A stretch of 64,000 bases of DNA from Helichrysum umbraculigerum. Taxonomy: Eukaryota > Streptophyta > Magnoliopsida > Asterales > Asteraceae. Within the stretch, counting starts at the first letter, position 1. Every line of letters begins with the position of its first letter. A model generated the notes under the pieces. The model was not told the DNA's origin. It saw only the letters and a program-made list of their open reading frames with translations, and did no database searches. Below are positions 34,837 to 44,208 of this stretch, piece after piece. Where the stretch lies: the NCBI GenBank assembly GCA_949592205.1, contig CATIUR010000001.1:70599559-70663558 (forward strand), written 5' to 3'. The position numbers and the translations under genes were made by a program.

Positions 34837-34873
34837 GAATTTAAAAATCAAAAAAAAAAATCCAAGTCACAAA

Positions 34874-37800
34874 TCATTTCTTTGACTGAAAGAACCTTAA
34901 ACCTATTAGATTGACCAGTTCAATGAAACGTGATCGCAAAAAGGCTTTTGTGAAAAGGTCCGCACACTGCTTAAGGGTCTCTATATGTACAACATCTATA
35001 AGGTGTTTCTCAAAGCAATCCCGTATAAAGTGGAACCTAAGTTCAATATGTTTGGTCTTAGAGTGCTGTACGGGATTGTGAGTTATGGATATAGCAGCTG
35101 TATTATCAATATAAATAGGAGTCATAGAGAGATTGAACCCGTAATCACGCAGCTGATGCTGAATCCAGAGAACCTGAGAACAGCAACTTGCAGCAGCAAC
35201 ATACTCGGCTTCAGCTGTGGAAATAGCAACCGCAGTCTGCTTTTTGCACTGCCAAGAAACTAAGCGCGATCCAAGGAACTGACATCCTCCAGTAGTTGAC
35301 TTCATATCTATCTTGCAGCCACCAAGATCCGAATCCGAATAGGCAGTTAACTCGAAGTTTTTCTCGTTTGAATACCATAGACCTAGAGATGGCCTAAAAG
35401 CGAGATATCCAAAAATGCGTTTTACTGCCTTCATATGAGACACCTTCGGATTTGCTTGAAATCGTGAGCAGAGAGAAACAGCAAACACGATATCTGGTCT
35501 TGAGGCAGTCAGGTACATGAGAGAGCCTATCATTGATCGATAGTCTTTCTCCTTGCAGTCTTCATCGTCCTCATTAGGTCCAAGATTGTGTCTTGCTTCA
35601 ATTGGAGTGCCGTAGTGTTTACAGTTGAGCAATTCATACCGCTTTAACATGTCAGTGACATATTTTGACTGGTGAATATATATTCCACTGTCAGATTGCT
35701 CAACCTGTAGCCCCAGAAAGAACGTGAGTTCCCCCATAGCACTCATTTCAAACTCAGATTTCATCAATCTTTCAAAATCCTTGCACAACTGATCATTAGT
35801 TGATCCAAAGATTATGTCGTCCACATAGACCTGCACAAGTAACAAATCCGCTCCTTCCCGTTTGATGAAAAGCGTGCTATCAATCTGTCCTCTATCAAAA
35901 CCATTCTTCAGTAAGTACGTGGCAAGTCGCTCATACCAAAGTCGAGGAGATTGATGAAGACCATACAAAGCTTTCTTCAGCTTGCAAACATGATTAGGAT
36001 GCTTTGGGTCTTCAAATCCGGGAGGCTGACACACATAGATCACTGCGTCAACATCTCCATATAGAAAAGCACACTTCACGTCAAGTTGATACACTCGGAA
36101 TCCTTTGAAAGAAGCATAAGCTAGAAAGATCCGAATTGATTCCAAACGAGCAACAGGAGCGAAAACTTCATCATAGTCAATACCCTCTAGTTGACTATAT
36201 CCTTGAACTACCAGACGGGCTTTGTTTCGAATAACAGCCCCATGATCATCCATTTTGTTACGGAAAACCCAACGAGTACCCGTCAAGTGAGCACCCTTGG
36301 GTAGAGGAACAATTTCCCAAACATTCATCTTGTTTATTTGCTGTAGTTCCTCCTGCATAGCCTCGACCCAAGATGGATCCTTTAAGGCTTGATCAACCTT
36401 TTTCGGTTCAATTTGAGACAAATGACATGAATCAATATGAGCAATAAGTCCCAAAAGCTGCTGAGCTGAAGTCTGCTTTGTTTGCTGTCGTGTTTGAACA
36501 GATGCATGAGGATCACCAATGATATCATCAATGGGGTGATCCTTATGTATACGTGTTTCTGGTATGGCACCTGGCACAAGATCCACACCCAAATTGTTCA
36601 AATCTCCCTCAGTTTCAGGAGTAGCAACAGACTCAGGAATGACTATCTCTTCTTCTTCTCCTTCATCTTCATGAGAAAATAAGTGAGAGTAGTTCATTGT
36701 TTCTTCCACTTCATCTTCTTCTTGAGGTTCCTCTAAAGGAGGCATATTTGGATCATATGGAAGCTCCTTTGTATAGTTGTAAACTGTTTTAGAAGGAGCT
36801 GCCGAAGATGGTGGAGTAGGAGATGGTGTTGATGGTGGTGATTTGGTAGTTGTTTTTGGTTGTGTGGGTGTTGGTGAAGGAGTAGGTGTAGGTTGTGGAG
36901 GTGTAGGATTAGTCGGTGGAGGTGCGGGTGTTGCATTAGGAGATGGGTCGGATGGTTTATTAGTAACGGGTGTATCTTGAGAAATATCAAGCTCATGCAG
37001 TATAGAAACCAACTCTTCCGTTTCATCTTGTTCCGGAATATTGAAAGAGTTGAAGAGGTTTCCATAGTTGAAAAACCAATCCGGACCCGTTCCTTGAGGA
37101 GGTTCCGTATACCTTAAACACTTCACTTCAAAATGCTCTTCGATCTGATTCGTTGATTTGTTGAAGACTCTTTTGTTCGGAGAGTTGACTGCATATCCAA
37201 GAAAAATCCCTTCAACAGCTTTATCACCAAACTTAGAGACCTTATCTTTTGTAATCATGATCAGGCATGGACACCCAAATGGTTCTAGGAACTGTAGATT
37301 TGGCTTACGGTTATTAAAAAGTTCATAGCACGTTTTGTTCCTTTTCTTAACCGTGAGTACCCTGTTGAGAACATAACAGGCAGTATTAACTGCCTCAGCC
37401 CAGAATATGATTGGTAACTTGGAGTCAGCTAACATAGTCTGAGCTGTCTCGATTATTGTCCTGTTCTTCCTTTCTGCAACTCCATTCTGTTGTGGAGTTC
37501 TCGGAGCACTAAATTGATGCTCAATACCTCTTGTAGCACAAAACAATTCGAGAGTTGAGTTCTTGAACTCAGTTCCATTGTCACTCCGTATCCTTTTCAC
37601 CTTCAAGTTGCTCAGATTTGCCAACTTGTCCAACAAATACACCAGTATCTCAGGAGTTTCCCCTTTCGTGGTCAAAAAGTAAACCCACGAAAACCTTGAG
37701 TAGTCATCAGTAACTACCAAGCAGTAAGACCGACCACCAATACTTTTCGTAGACACTGGACCGAAAAGATCCATATGCAGCAACTCCAATGGTGCATTTA

Positions 37801-38431
37801 TGGAATTCACTTGCTTAGACTTATGGGACTTCTTACGTAACTTTCCTTTTTGGCAGGAGATACAGTCATCCTTTAGAGCAAACGACTGTTTTGGAACTCC
37901 TAGCACTAGGTCATTTTTAGTCAAGAAATTCATTTTTCGAAAATGAATGTGTCCCATTCGTCTGTGCCAAAGCAGTGAATCCTTTTCAGAAGCCTTAGAC
38001 AAGAGACACGTATACTCGTTCGATGTCTCAACAGTTCTCATATTCAAAATGTAGGTGTCATCCTTTCTTGGTGCTCTCAGTAACACCCATTCTTCCGGAA
38101 TGACATACCCAGGCTTCAGTATCACACACTCAGTCTTTGTGAACGCAGTTGTATAATCCTTATCACAAACCTGTGAAACACTTAGCAAGTTGTGCGTAAG
38201 CTGTTCCACGTAGTTCACATTTTCAAAACTAACATTGCCGTTAGTTAACGTTCCTCTTCCAGAAATAGTTCCCCCAGAATCTCCAGCAAAGGCAACATAA
38301 CCTCCTGCATGTGGTTTAATATCCACAAGAAGAGATACATCGCCCGTCATATGTCGCGAGCAGCCGCTATCCAAATACCATTCGCTATCTTTAACGCGTT
38401 CCGACTGCTGCAACACATAAACAAAAGGAGA
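34874..38431 (-). CDS. pol: Copia1 pol (protease, integrase, RT, RNase H)
   Basis: The frame is open from the codon after the gag TAA (38434-38432) and is the same frame as gag. There is no ATG near the start, so it is reached by readthrough or by removing the putative 54-nt intron. Numbering from 38416: protease DSGCSRHMTG at about 17; pre-integrase LWHRRMGHIHF at about 150; integrase HMDLFGPV, RSDNGTEF and PQQNGVAERKN (the DDE triad); a Pro/Thr-rich linker; RT with GTRWVFRNK, AFLYGDVDA and YVDDIIFGSTN; RNase H with YSDSDLGGC and STAEAEYVAAASCC. All key residues are present. About 1180 residues, full length for the family. Confidence 0.94.
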   Translation of the reverse strand, partial: SPFVYVLQQSERVKDSEWYLDSGCSRHMTGDVSLLVDIKPHAGGYVAFAGDSGGTISGRGTLTNGNVSFENVNYVEQLTHNLLSVSQVCDKDYTTAFTKTECVILKPGYVIPEEWVLLRAPRKDDTYILNMRTVETSNEYTCLLSKASEKDSLLWHRRMGHIHFRKMNFLTKNDLVLGVPKQSFALKDDCISCQKGKLRKKSHKSKQVNSINAPLELLHMDLFGPVSTKSIGGRSYCLVVTDDYSRFSWVYFLTTKGETPEILVYLLDKLANLSNLKVKRIRSDNGTEFKNSTLELFCATRGIEHQFSAPRTPQQNGVAERKNRTIIETAQTMLADSKLPIIFWAEAVNTACYVLNRVLTVKKRNKTCYELFNNRKPNLQFLEPFGCPCLIMITKDKVSKFGDKAVEGIFLGYAVNSPNKRVFNKSTNQIEEHFEVKCLRYTEPPQGTGPDWFFNYGNLFNSFNIPEQDETEELVSILHELDISQDTPVTNKPSDPSPNATPAPPPTNPTPPQPTPTPSPTPTQPKTTTKSPPSTPSPTPPSSAAPSKTVYNYTKELPYDPNMPPLEEPQEEDEVEETMNYSHLFSHEDEGEEEEIVIPESVATPETEGDLNNLGVDLVPGAIPETRIHKDHPIDDIIGDPHASVQTRQQTKQTSAQQLLGLIAHIDSCHLSQIEPKKVDQALKDPSWVEAMQEELQQINKMNVWEIVPLPKGAHLTGTRWVFRNKMDDHGAVIRNKARLVVQGYSQLEGIDYDEVFAPVARLESIRIFLAYASFKGFRVYQLDVKCAFLYGDVDAVIYVCQPPGFEDPKHPNHVCKLKKALYGLHQSPRLWYERLATYLLKNGFDRGQIDSTLFIKREGADLLLVQVYVDDIIFGSTNDQLCKDFERLMKSEFEMSAMGELTFFLGLQVEQSDSGIYIHQSKYVTDMLKRYELLNCKHYGTPIEARHNLGPNEDDEDCKEKDYRSMIGSLMYLTASRPDIVFAVSLCSRFQANPKVSHMKAVKRIFGYLAFRPSLGLWYSNEKNFELTAYSDSDLGGCKIDMKSTTGGCQFLGSRLVSWQCKKQTAVAISTAEAEYVAAASCCSQVLWIQHQLRDYGFNLSMTPIYIDNTAAISITHNPVQHSKTKHIELRFHFIRDCFEKHLIDVVHIETLKQCADLFTKAFLRSRFIELVNLIGLRFFQSKK

Positions 38432-38461
38432 TTAGTGAGAAACGGTGACCCAAGCCTTTAC
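38408..38461 (-). other. Putative 54-nt intron at the Copia1 gag/pol junction
   Basis: In sense GTAAAG at 38461, branch-like CTAAT overlapping the gag TAA stop, a T-rich tract, and TTGCAG ending at 38408. Splicing would remove the stop and keep frame. It is shorter than typical plant introns, so readthrough of TAA is the main alternative. Confidence 0.45.
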
Positions 38462-41248
38462 AGACTTAGGTCGACCGTGGTCATCAACAATAATCACGTC
38501 AGATAGAATTTTATCTTTAAACAAATTAGAATTTTTATCTGATGTGTTATTGTTGACGACTGAAGAGTCAACATCAGACTCTTTACGTTTCCAAACTTTT
38601 GAAGATTCGGAAATGGTAATAGAAGTAATGTTGGGCTTTTGAAGTGGCAAAGGTTTTTGCTCAACATTACTTGGTTTCGAAACAGGCTTGGGAGAGTTTG
38701 AGTGACGCCTAGGTGGAGATTTAGAAAAAGAGTTTTTATAAACAGATGTCCTAGGCATCTCTCTCCCATATCGCTGATTTGACAGCTTTGGACAATCACG
38801 GATTAAATGTCCTTGTTTCTTGCAGTAGAAACAAGAACGAGTCTCAACAAACGGTTGAGGCTGAGTAATTACCACAGGAGGTGGAGAAACATTTCTAGAA
38901 CATGAACATTGAGTACACGTCTTAGAAAATGTTTGTTTTGGTTGAGAGGTTGATGTTGAAGGTTTATCATACGAAACATTTTCATTTACTGATTTTCTTT
39001 GCAAAATCTTTACAGGTGACTGTAAAGTTTGTTGTTTCGAGTTTAAAACCTTTGCTTTTCCTTTATTTGGTTGAACCTTAATTTCAGGTTCAACCTTTGA
39101 AATCACTTTTTCAGGTTTAAATTCAACCTTCTTAACCTCCGGATACTCCTGATCCGTAATGTCCTCAATCTCAACTATCTCCACAGCACTAACAGGAGAC
39201 TCAATCTTTACTTCAACATTCTCCTTATTACTAACTGGAGATTCATTCTTAACCTCAACATTCTCCTTAACACTAACAGGAGATTCATGCACTGACTTAA
39301 CAAACTTTGGCAAGGGGTACTCTGGCCGCTTGGTTTTCTCCTTTGCCGGTTTGTTATGTTTGGTCTCTTTAGCATCTATAGCTTTTAAACCATAGAGCTT
39401 AGACCAGTCAACTGGAATCTCTTCAAAGCCTTCCTTAACAGGCAGGGGACAACAAGTAGTAGGAGGAGGAACTGAGTTGTATCCCAATCCCTCATTCTTC
39501 TTCCCTTTAGTACCATGCTTGCTAAGGATTTCATTGAAGACAACTGTTGAGGAATTTGAACCTAAGATTTTACTCTTATAATTCTCATACTCAGCTTTTA
39601 AATCTGTAAGTTCTTTATTTAAAAGTTCAATTTCAACAAGATAGCTTTTAATGGCATCTTCTTGACTAAAAACCTTAGATTTATATTTCTGAGTATCTAA
39701 CCGATGAGCCTCAAGATGTTTTTCATAAAGTTTCTCATTAGCTTTTAAAAAATTATTTGAGTCGGTTAGTTTTTCATTCTTTTTCCTCAATTCAGCTGTC
39801 TCTGTCTGATATGCCTTTAAAGATTCAGTTAACTTTATGCATGAAATACAATTTAACGGTTCATCATGTACCTCATTCACAATGTGAGCCATCAGACACT
39901 GTTGGTAATGCTGAGAGACAGGCGTCCAATCTTGACTTGTAGGCTCAAAAGCAATCAGGGCATTATCAGCAATCCCTCTCTTGGTAACTTCCGTTTCTTT
40001 GGCCTTTGGAGGAGTAGACGGTGTTGTAAATCCCGATGCTGGCATTTTGGGTTTCTCGCACTCCCTGGCGAAGTGACCCAAATTTTGACAATTGTAACAT
40101 CGGACCTTACTCTTGTCAAATCCAAAGCCAGTCTTTCCATCACCCTCCAAGCTTTTACGCCCTGTCCTCTGCAAAAACTTCTGAATTCTGCGGGTGATCA
40201 TTGCCACATTCCAAGTCAAATCCATTTGCTCCAGATCGTCTTCATCAAGCTGAGCATAGTCCTCCTTAGTCAACTCCAAAGTTAGATTCGGTTGAGTAAC
40301 CAAATCCTTGTAAGAGCTTAAGAAAGATGTGTAGATTGCAGCTTGCTCCTGAATAGCAGGTGAGACTTGAACCTGTTGTTGATTTGAAGAAGGTCCAGTC
40401 ATAAAAACCGAATGAATCCCATCAGAAGAAGAAGAATTCGATGAAGCATTTGTATTTGATACAAAGGCAACTCCAGATCCATAAGTCTTTCCAGAGTTGA
40501 TCTGAACACCATACACACTAGGATTCTGAACAGCAGAACCAGACCTAGTTTCTTTCTTCTTGATCTCCATCGCGTGAGCTTGAAGATCCCCTATCAACGC
40601 ATCCAAAGACATGTTTGCAAGTTCTTCATTTTCTTTTAAAAATTGAACTTTAATATCCCAAGAACTCGGCAACACATCCAGCAGCTTCTTATTTACTTCA
40701 ATTGAAGGAAAAGTATAACCCCCTTCAAACAACTCACCAACTAACCGTGAGTACCTAGTAAATAAAGAAGTCGTGTCTTCATCAGGAAGGATGTCAAAGA
40801 TATCGTACTGTTTCTTAATCAGTTCGAGCTTTGCTTCCTTGTACTTATCATTCCCTCCACAACGAGTTTCAATAGCCTTCCACAAATCAAAGGCTGTTTC
40901 ATGAGTTCTGAAAAGCCATAGCACATCCTTCGTTAAACACATTTTAATCATTGAGAAAGATTTTCTTTCAGTATCAAAATCTTTCTTTTCCTCGGGAGAC
41001 ATGGCTTTATAGGGCTTAGCAGGACGAATACCCCGGTATTCTCCTTCAGCTAATGGAGCTACATAACGCTCACGTAATGGTCCCCATAATTCTGGACAAT
41101 GAAAGTCAATATATTGTTCAACACGGTCTCTCCAGTATACATAATCCATATCAGCTGTAAATAGTGGAGGTTTATTGCTTGAACCAATGTCATTACTTTG
41201 TTTAATCATCTCCCTAAGTCCTCTAATATCCTCTTTATCAGCTGCCAT
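38432..41248 (-). CDS. gag: Copia1 gag, 938 residues with two zinc knuckles
   Basis: It starts at the ATG 41248 (MAADKEDIRG), the first ATG of the long frame. Residues about 25-240 form the copia-type gag core (YWRDRVEQYI, AFDLWKAIETRCGG, SLFTRYSRLVGEL). A first knuckle CYNCQNLGHFAREC lies at about 383-396. A coiled coil of about 90 residues follows (around 480-570), then repeated Lys/Glu/Pro/Val linkers (SPVSVKENVEVK-like, three copies). A second knuckle CFYCKKQGHLIRDC is at 806-819. It ends with a TAA after VTVSH. Two knuckles some 410 residues apart are unusual for gag. It would assemble the particle and bind RNA. Confidence 0.93.
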   Translation of the reverse strand: MAADKEDIRGLREMIKQSNDIGSSNKPPLFTADMDYVYWRDRVEQYIDFHCPELWGPLRERYVAPLAEGEYRGIRPAKPYKAMSPEEKKDFDTERKSFSMIKMCLTKDVLWLFRTHETAFDLWKAIETRCGGNDKYKEAKLELIKKQYDIFDILPDEDTTSLFTRYSRLVGELFEGGYTFPSIEVNKKLLDVLPSSWDIKVQFLKENEELANMSLDALIGDLQAHAMEIKKKETRSGSAVQNPSVYGVQINSGKTYGSGVAFVSNTNASSNSSSSDGIHSVFMTGPSSNQQQVQVSPAIQEQAAIYTSFLSSYKDLVTQPNLTLELTKEDYAQLDEDDLEQMDLTWNVAMITRRIQKFLQRTGRKSLEGDGKTGFGFDKSKVRCYNCQNLGHFARECEKPKMPASGFTTPSTPPKAKETEVTKRGIADNALIAFEPTSQDWTPVSQHYQQCLMAHIVNEVHDEPLNCISCIKLTESLKAYQTETAELRKKNEKLTDSNNFLKANEKLYEKHLEAHRLDTQKYKSKVFSQEDAIKSYLVEIELLNKELTDLKAEYENYKSKILGSNSSTVVFNEILSKHGTKGKKNEGLGYNSVPPPTTCCPLPVKEGFEEIPVDWSKLYGLKAIDAKETKHNKPAKEKTKRPEYPLPKFVKSVHESPVSVKENVEVKNESPVSNKENVEVKIESPVSAVEIVEIEDITDQEYPEVKKVEFKPEKVISKVEPEIKVQPNKGKAKVLNSKQQTLQSPVKILQRKSVNENVSYDKPSTSTSQPKQTFSKTCTQCSCSRNVSPPPVVITQPQPFVETRSCFYCKKQGHLIRDCPKLSNQRYGREMPRTSVYKNSFSKSPPRRHSNSPKPVSKPSNVEQKPLPLQKPNITSITISESSKVWKRKESDVDSSVVNNNTSDKNSNLFKDKILSDVIIVDDHGRPKSVKAWVTVSH

Positions 41249-41789
41249 TGTAAATACTTAAACGAAAAATCAAACTTCTGATCTTAGCGACGTAGTAAGG
41301 TACGTCGCACAAAGAATATGCGACGTAGACGGGTACGTCGCAAAAAGAATATAATTCAATTAAGAATCAGAAAGTGCGACGTAGAGAGGTACGTCGCAGA
41401 ATCGGGCTACGTCGCAACGCAGCGTCGCAGAAGACTAATTAAAGTCAGAATAGCGACGTAGAGAGGTACGTCGCAACGGTACGTCGCACGAACTAATTAA
41501 AGTTCAAAAACACTACGTCGCACGCGACGTCGCAGCTTACGTCGCTTTGCTACGTCGCAAAACGTGCTGAGCAGCGGCCAAAAACCCTAAAAACGAATTT
41601 TTGACCCTAAAATCAAAACCACGAATGTCGAACGACTGAAACCTTCAAGAATCCTAATAATACTGATCGAAAACCTGTAAAAGCACAAAACAAACGTAAT
41701 AAACACGAAAACTCACGAATATCACGTTCTTTTATATCCCAAACTCGATCCAAATCGCCAAAACGAGCACTTTCTGCTCTGATACCAGT
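41249..41789 (-). other. Copia1 leader with GCGACGTA cluster and primer site
   Basis: The initiator-Met primer site TGGTATCAGAGCAG is the complement of 41774-41787. A telomere-box-like 'aaaccctaaa' with 'cagcggcc' lies at 41571-41595 and has a counterpart in Copia2 (57950-57970). GCGACGTA/TACGTCGC words fill 41286-41560. No gene. Confidence 0.8.
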
Positions 41790-42199
41790 TGTTTGTCCCT
41801 TACTTAGGATCTAGAACGAACCGAGTCAATCCAATCGATGGCGGAAACAACGATTAGATTATTAACTAAACACACAAATAATCAATACGCAATCAATATC
41901 AAACGAACGTAATATTATTGCTTATATTCGATCAGATTACAGAGAATTTCGACAAATTGTGTTTAGGGTTTCGTCAACCCTAAAACAGAAAACACAAATC
42001 GTTTTTATACAAAAACTGGCACCTGCGACGTAGCACGCTACGTCGCAGGCCCAAGCCCATGCGACGTCTGCTACGTCGCAGGCCCAATACCTGACGTCGC
42101 ACCTGCGACGTAGTGCGCTACGTCGCAGGAGTCAGAATTACAAAACTAAATACAAACTACGAGCTAGACCAACTGACAGACACTAAACATGTACTAACA
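41790..42199 (-). repeat. Copia1 5' LTR
   Basis: No difference from 29630-30039 was seen by eye over 410 bp. Confidence 0.95.
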
Positions 42200-42204
42200 G
42201 TTAC
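42200..42204. repeat. Target-site duplication of Copia1, right copy (GTTAC)
   Basis: Matches 29625-29629. Confidence 0.92.
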
Positions 42205-43450
42205 AAAGACTCTGCCACCCGGATTGGACTTCAACCAGAGAAAGAGGTTTTTCTCATCTTTACGGTATTACTTTTGGGAAGATCCATATCTATTCAGACA
42301 GTGTGCTGATGGAATTGTCCGACGATGTGTAGCTGGAGAGGAATGTGATATTATCTTAGAGCATTGTCATGATGGTCCGGCTGGAGGACATCATGATCCA
42401 AACTACATTGCTAGGAAAGTGTTCGAGGCAGGTTTTTATTGGCCAACAGTTTATAAGGATGCATTCAAGTATGTGAAGGAATGCGATGCTTGCCAACGTA
42501 CTGGGAGAATTTCAAAGAAGGATGAAATGTTGCAAAATCCAATTATGGTAAGCGAGATTTTTGATGTATGGGGTATAGACTTTATGGGCCCGTTTCCATC
42601 TAGCAATGGAAACAAATACATCATTGTGGCTGTGGATTATGTTTCTAAGTGGGCCGAAGCAAAGGCATTACCCACAAATGATGCTCGCGTTGTGGTAAAT
42701 TTTCTTAAGCAGTTATTTTCGCGCTTTGGAGCACCGAAGGCTTTAATTAGTGATCGAGGGACACATTTCACAAATCTGCAATTGGAAAAAGTGCTGCGAA
42801 AGTACGGAGTTAGACATAAGTTTTCAACTGCTTATCATCCACAGACGAGTGGTCAAGTGGAAGTGACTAATAGAGGGTTGAAGCGTATTTTAGAACGTTC
42901 AGTTGAAGGAAACCCTAAGAATTGGTCATATAAGCTGGATGATGCTTTATGGGCAGCACGAACAGCATTTAAGTCGTCAGTTGGAACAACGCCTTATCGC
43001 CTTGTTTATGGAAAAGCTTCTCATTTACCTTTTGAGTTAGAACATAAAGCATATTGGGCTTTACAGAAGTGCAATCTTGATGAGAAGTTAGCTGGAAAGG
43101 AAATAATGGAACAGTTGAACGAGTTGGATGAATTGAGAATAAATGCTTATGACAATTCGAGATTGTTCAAGGAGCGAACTAAGAAATGGCATGATGCTCG
43201 TCTTAAGTCGAATCATACATCCGAGAAAGGTGATATAGTTCTGTTGTATAGTTCTAGATTGCATCTGTTTCCAGGAAAGTTAAAGACACGCTGGACTGGC
43301 CCTTTTGTTGTTGACAAGGTTTACCCGTTTGGAGTTGTTGATTTGCAAGGATATTCTGGAAAAACTTTCAAGGTCAATGGAAGTAGAGTGAAAAAGTACT
43401 ATGGTGATATAAGGGACTCCAAGCGTGATTTGGAGATGGATTTGAATTAA
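42205..43450 (+). CDS. gag-pol: Athila-A gag-pol, part 2 (integrase)
   Basis: The frame continues from 29629 in phase (4241 + 1246 bases = 1829 codons including stop). The open stretch that appears to start at 42113 is Copia1 LTR read in frame. It contains the H2C2 zinc domain (LEHCHDGPAGGHH ... CDACQRTG), then the catalytic core with WGIDFMGPFP, SDRGTHF and the Glu of SGQVEVTN. The C-terminal tail has PFGVVDLQG and the ending KRDLEMDLN. No chromodomain follows, as expected for Athila. Confidence 0.94.
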
Positions 43451-43790
43451 GTGATGAAGTAAGATGTCGAGCTTGCCGACGTGATAAACAAAAGCACATT
43501 CGGGAGACAACCCGTTATTTTGTTATTTCGTTATTTTGTTTTATTGTTTTTGTTTGCAGGTTTGAACTTTGTGGGTGTGTTCTCTGGAAACCTTCACGAG
43601 ACTACAACTTGTCCACTTGGGATACCGAGGGGTTTAAAGGCTTATTGCATATGCTAAATGCAATCGTGTTGCCTACGGAAGTGTGCTGTGTATTTTATTT
43701 CTGAATGAATTCCTTCAAGCAAATTGCCTTCAAATCAGGGGAGTTTTCTGTTTCACTTCTTTTCTATTCCCTTTGTTTTTATTTAGTTTT

Positions 43791-43838
43791 GCAATGAGGA
43801 CATTGCATGTTTCTAAGTGGGGGATGGGGGAAAAGAAG
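43791..43838 (+). other. AGGA-loop hairpin and upstream polypurine-like tract (Athila-A)
   Basis: Stem GCAATG/CATTGC, loop AGGA, then AAGTGGGGGATGGGGG. It repeats the design seen at the true 3' polypurine tract (44744-44780), so it may be a second plus-strand priming site. Confidence 0.65.
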
Positions 43839-44208
43839 TCTAATTGTCCTTAATTTATGAATGGTAGCTATTGAAATATTGAGGTAAAGAGGCATTCTAC
43901 GTGTTAGTCATTTTTCAACCCAAATTTTTGTTTTAAAAATTGTTTTCTTTGTAAAATTTAGCAATCTTGTAACACAGTTTGGGAATGCAAAGAATGAAAT
44001 AAATTTAATTTTTAAATATTAGATAGTTCATCTTATGATGTACCGATAGGCAATCTATATGAAGGTTATTGAGCTAATAAGAAATGTAATGAATTAAGTA
44101 GGAATTATCCTTTGAGGATCTTTTAGCAAGGTATGACCTTAGTCTTAATTCTTGTATGATAGCGTGTTATAATCCATAATTTTGGGATCCTAATTATCAT
44201 CATTTGGG

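Larger units (their letters stand above)
32813..34873 (-). other. Copia1 untranslated stretch between pol and third ORF
   Basis: No supported gene. GCGACGTA/TACGTCGC clusters lie at 32863-33165 and 33484-33664. Two module hairpins lie at 34245-34376. A 12-bp near-palindrome CATCGTATGATG occurs near 34566, and a T run of about 43 lies at 34789-34831. An ORF at 33430-33666 on the plus strand only reads through the tag cluster. Confidence 0.65.
29630..42199 (-). mobile_element. Copia1: complete, young Ty1/copia element with third ORF
   Basis: Apparently identical 410-bp LTRs (29630-30039, 41790-42199), an initiator-Met primer site, a polypurine tract and a GTTAC duplication. Sense is the minus strand: leader, gag (41248), pol (to 34874), a 2.1-kb untranslated stretch with hairpins and GCGACGTA clusters, then an 896-residue third ORF ending at 30080. 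Total 12,570 bp, long for a copia element and with unusually short LTRs for that size. The large gag, the primer site and the extra 3' ORF recall Sireviruses; the lineage call is inference. All three frames look intact. Confidence 0.95.

Noticed and set aside
38414..38416. GTG as an independent start for Copia1 pol
   Set aside because: The frame is open back to the gag TAA, and copia pol is expressed as a fusion; the GTG lies inside the putative intron.
42113..42204. N-terminus of the Athila-A integrase block as a separate gene start
   Set aside because: The first codons are Copia1 LTR and target duplication read in frame; the true protein continues from 29629.
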